DNA of 64,000 nt, from assembly GCF_009870125.1 (NCBI RefSeq), contig NC_046681.1:12227001-12291000 (forward strand), given 5' to 3'. This document shows, in pieces, positions 62,035 through 64,000 of this stretch. How positions within the stretch are numbered: position 1 is the first letter of the stretch; every line of letters begins with the position of its first letter. The stretch is from Drosophila pseudoobscura. Taxonomy: Eukaryota > Arthropoda > Insecta > Diptera > Drosophilidae. A model generated the notes under the pieces. That model did no database searches, had not been told where the DNA came from, and worked only from the letters and a program-made list of their open reading frames with translations. Position numbers and translations under genes: made by a program.

Positions 62035-62938
62035 GGTGATTTTGGTTTAGTAAAAAATACAAGAAAATACGAGCAAAAAAGGCCACAGACAAGTGCATTC
62101 GGTGTATTCCCCTGAAATAGAGAAAAAAAATGTATTGCATATTGAAAAAATATAGAATATTTAGTACACCTATGGAAATTGAAATTGAGTGTGAACTAAG
62201 AATGTTTTGTTTGATTTGGTATGAATACTTTTCATTAGACTTCATTCATCGAATATTTTGTTTGATTTGAAATGAATATGAAGTTCGAGGTCAGAAAGAG
62301 TTCCGAAAATCCCCCAAAATTCACAAGAAACACATCAACTTCGCCCCAACTAATCTCTCAAGTACACATACTTTCTGGGATATCAATATGCAGGGAACAA
62401 TGTACTTTTTAAAAATAGATTGCCAACCCATTAAGTTTTGCCCAAGTACGAGCCCGAGCCCGAGCCCGGGCCCGAGCTGGCGAGCTCCAACGTAATCTGC
62501 TTTTGCTCTCATGGAAGCCGTCCCATTCCACCCACTGGAAAATGGAAAATTTGCTCAACTTTTTCCCAGAGTTATGTCTATGAAAAAGTACCGAAAATCT
62601 TCACCGACTTTTGCCTCCGTTGCAGCGTCGGAGCAGCTGCTGTTTGCTGCCTTGGCGCTCTCCACAGCTCCACATCCTTGCAGCAAATTGTCAAGTTGCG
62701 GTTGCGCCTTTGAATTATGCAGAGACGGGGATGCAGGAGAGCTCCGGCATCCTTTAACACAACACGGAAGAGGGGTTTCTGGGGTGGCTTGGGGTCTGAG
62801 ATGTGTGGCAGTGGCAAGCAGCTGAATTTATATGCAGCTTAGTTGCAACCCAAAAATTCTACAAATTTTAATAATAATGAGCTGTACACACACATACATA
62901 TACTCGTAGTGGAGGTCCTTCCGAGGGTGTGCGCGTGA

Positions 62939-63012
62939 GTGTGTGTGTGTGTAGACATGTGCTGGTGAAATAATAAAGCACTCGCACACACACTCGCACA
63001 CACACACACACG
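62939..63012. repeat. Mirrored GT and AC microsatellites (inverted repeat)
   Basis: A GTGAGTGTGTGTGTGTGT run and a CACTCGCACACACACTCGCA run lie about 30 bases apart and can pair with each other into a hairpin. Confidence 0.85.
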
Positions 63013-64000
63013 CTTTCACATTGTTCGAGCTAGAAATTGGATTGCAGCTGACGCTCGGGCAGAAAAAACAGCCCACTCTCTGGACCAACCTCAACCGAAG
63101 GCCCCATACCCAGACCTCATACCATCCCGGTGCACCTCATAATAATATTATGTTGCAGCTGCCAAGGCGCAGAGCGAGATCGTTGCTGCAACTGTTTGCA
63201 CAGTTTGTGGCATGAGGCAGGCGAGGCAGAAGGCAGCAGGCGGGCGGCAGACGGCTGGCCTGGGGAAGAGGAACGACTGCGAATGTGGCGACGTGTGGTC
63301 GCAAATGATATTAACAATTCATTAATTAACCTCATTTCGTTTGGGGTTATGACGAGGAAGGACCGAGAGGCTGAAAACCGAGAACCGAGAACAAGAGCGA
63401 CAACCATGGCACGAGTACCGTAGCGGTGACAACATAGAGGAGACTGGACCGACCTGGCCGCTACCTGAGCCAGCCCAATGCCAGGGAAACCGAAGCCATG
63501 GTCTCCTTGTCATTGTTCCGGTATCTGCAGCTGGCCTCCAAAAGCTTAGTCAGTCAGTTCATGTGCATATTTATATATAGTAACTATAGTTAGTACGAGT
63601 ATAGTCCTTTCCGGCAGCCTCCCTTCAGTCTCTGCTTTACGCTAAGTTAACTTTGAGCCGGCCATAAAACTCACATGCGGTGTGGCTTTTGGCAGGGATG
63701 TTCCAGTAATTAACACAATTTGGAGTTTTAGGAGAGGAATTATTGTTTGATGAGGAAATCTAACGCTTGAAGGATTCATTATTGTTTGCTCCTGCTCATA
63801 ACAATACTTACGCAAAAGTACATTAAAATCCTTAGCAACTGCCTTCCATTAGTCCCCAAGAATCCACCTGAAATGAAATCGAAATCAACAGTCGCGAAAT
63901 ATATAGAAGGATTGAGAGGAAATCATTTCAGACTTGGCCCAAACGTCGCTTTGTTATTACAACTGTCACCCGCCCACTCAAAGACTCCGCTCTATCGCTC

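Larger units (their letters stand above)
61725..64000. other. Right flank, non-coding as far as seen
   Basis: AT-rich near the palindrome, then mixed. It holds two weak small open frames on the minus strand (61960-62034 and 61973-62098), a GT/AC mirrored microsatellite (62939-63012) and TACTCGTA-type octamers near 62899 and 63593. No exon of a known gene is visible before the window ends. Confidence 0.55.

Noticed and set aside
1..64000. tRNA, rRNA, CRISPR arrays, insertion sequences
   Set aside because: I looked for cloverleaf-like B boxes, rRNA words and spaced direct repeats. The only spaced repeats are the 120-bp units, which are contiguous and mirrored, not spacer-separated.

Overview
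The window looks like a euchromatic piece of a Drosophila chromosome. The evidence is short 58-70 bp introns with GT-AG borders, CAG-rich coding repeats, a complete NF-X1-type gene that matches Drosophila shuttle craft (stc), and an insect-type V-ATPase proteolipid. I suspect a Sophophora species, perhaps of the obscura group, but that is inference. There is no sign of bacterial, phage, CRISPR or operon structure. Several long open frames begin at non-ATG codons and are chance.

Layout. 1-8.9 kb is non-coding. 8.9-12.0 kb carries a two-exon C2H2 zinc-finger transcription factor with eight fingers and an N-terminal Groucho-type eh1 motif. 12.46-13.00 kb is an intronless paralogue of the V-ATPase 16-kDa c subunit. 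14.40-17.91 kb is stc in five exons, with a DRE-type promoter upstream. All three genes are on the + strand. From 17.9 to about 58.6 kb there is a roughly 40-kb desert of simple repeats and AT-rich DNA. It holds a few splice-bracketed candidate mini-exons (24.47, 42.28 and 57.00 kb) that I can only propose. Such a desert is typical of the regulatory surroundings of a developmental gene.

The standout feature is at 58.66-61.72 kb: a giant imperfect palindrome with arms of about 1.4 and 1.6 kb around an 83-bp loop. Each arm carries the same spliced gene-like unit (two small introns, a short reading frame, a poly(A) signal), followed by five to six tandem copies of a 120-bp repeat. The two gene copies converge on the centre, so read-through from either side would give one long self-complementary RNA. 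This is the architecture of Drosophila hairpin-RNA (hpRNA/endo-siRNA) loci. A foldback-type element is the main alternative. The left gene copy is broken by an early stop. The right copy is open but seems frameshifted near its C terminus. I do not recognise the parent gene.

A second window-wide signal is the octamer TACTCGTA/TACGAGTA. It occurs about 22 times at 20 places in non-coding DNA and was not seen in the gene block.
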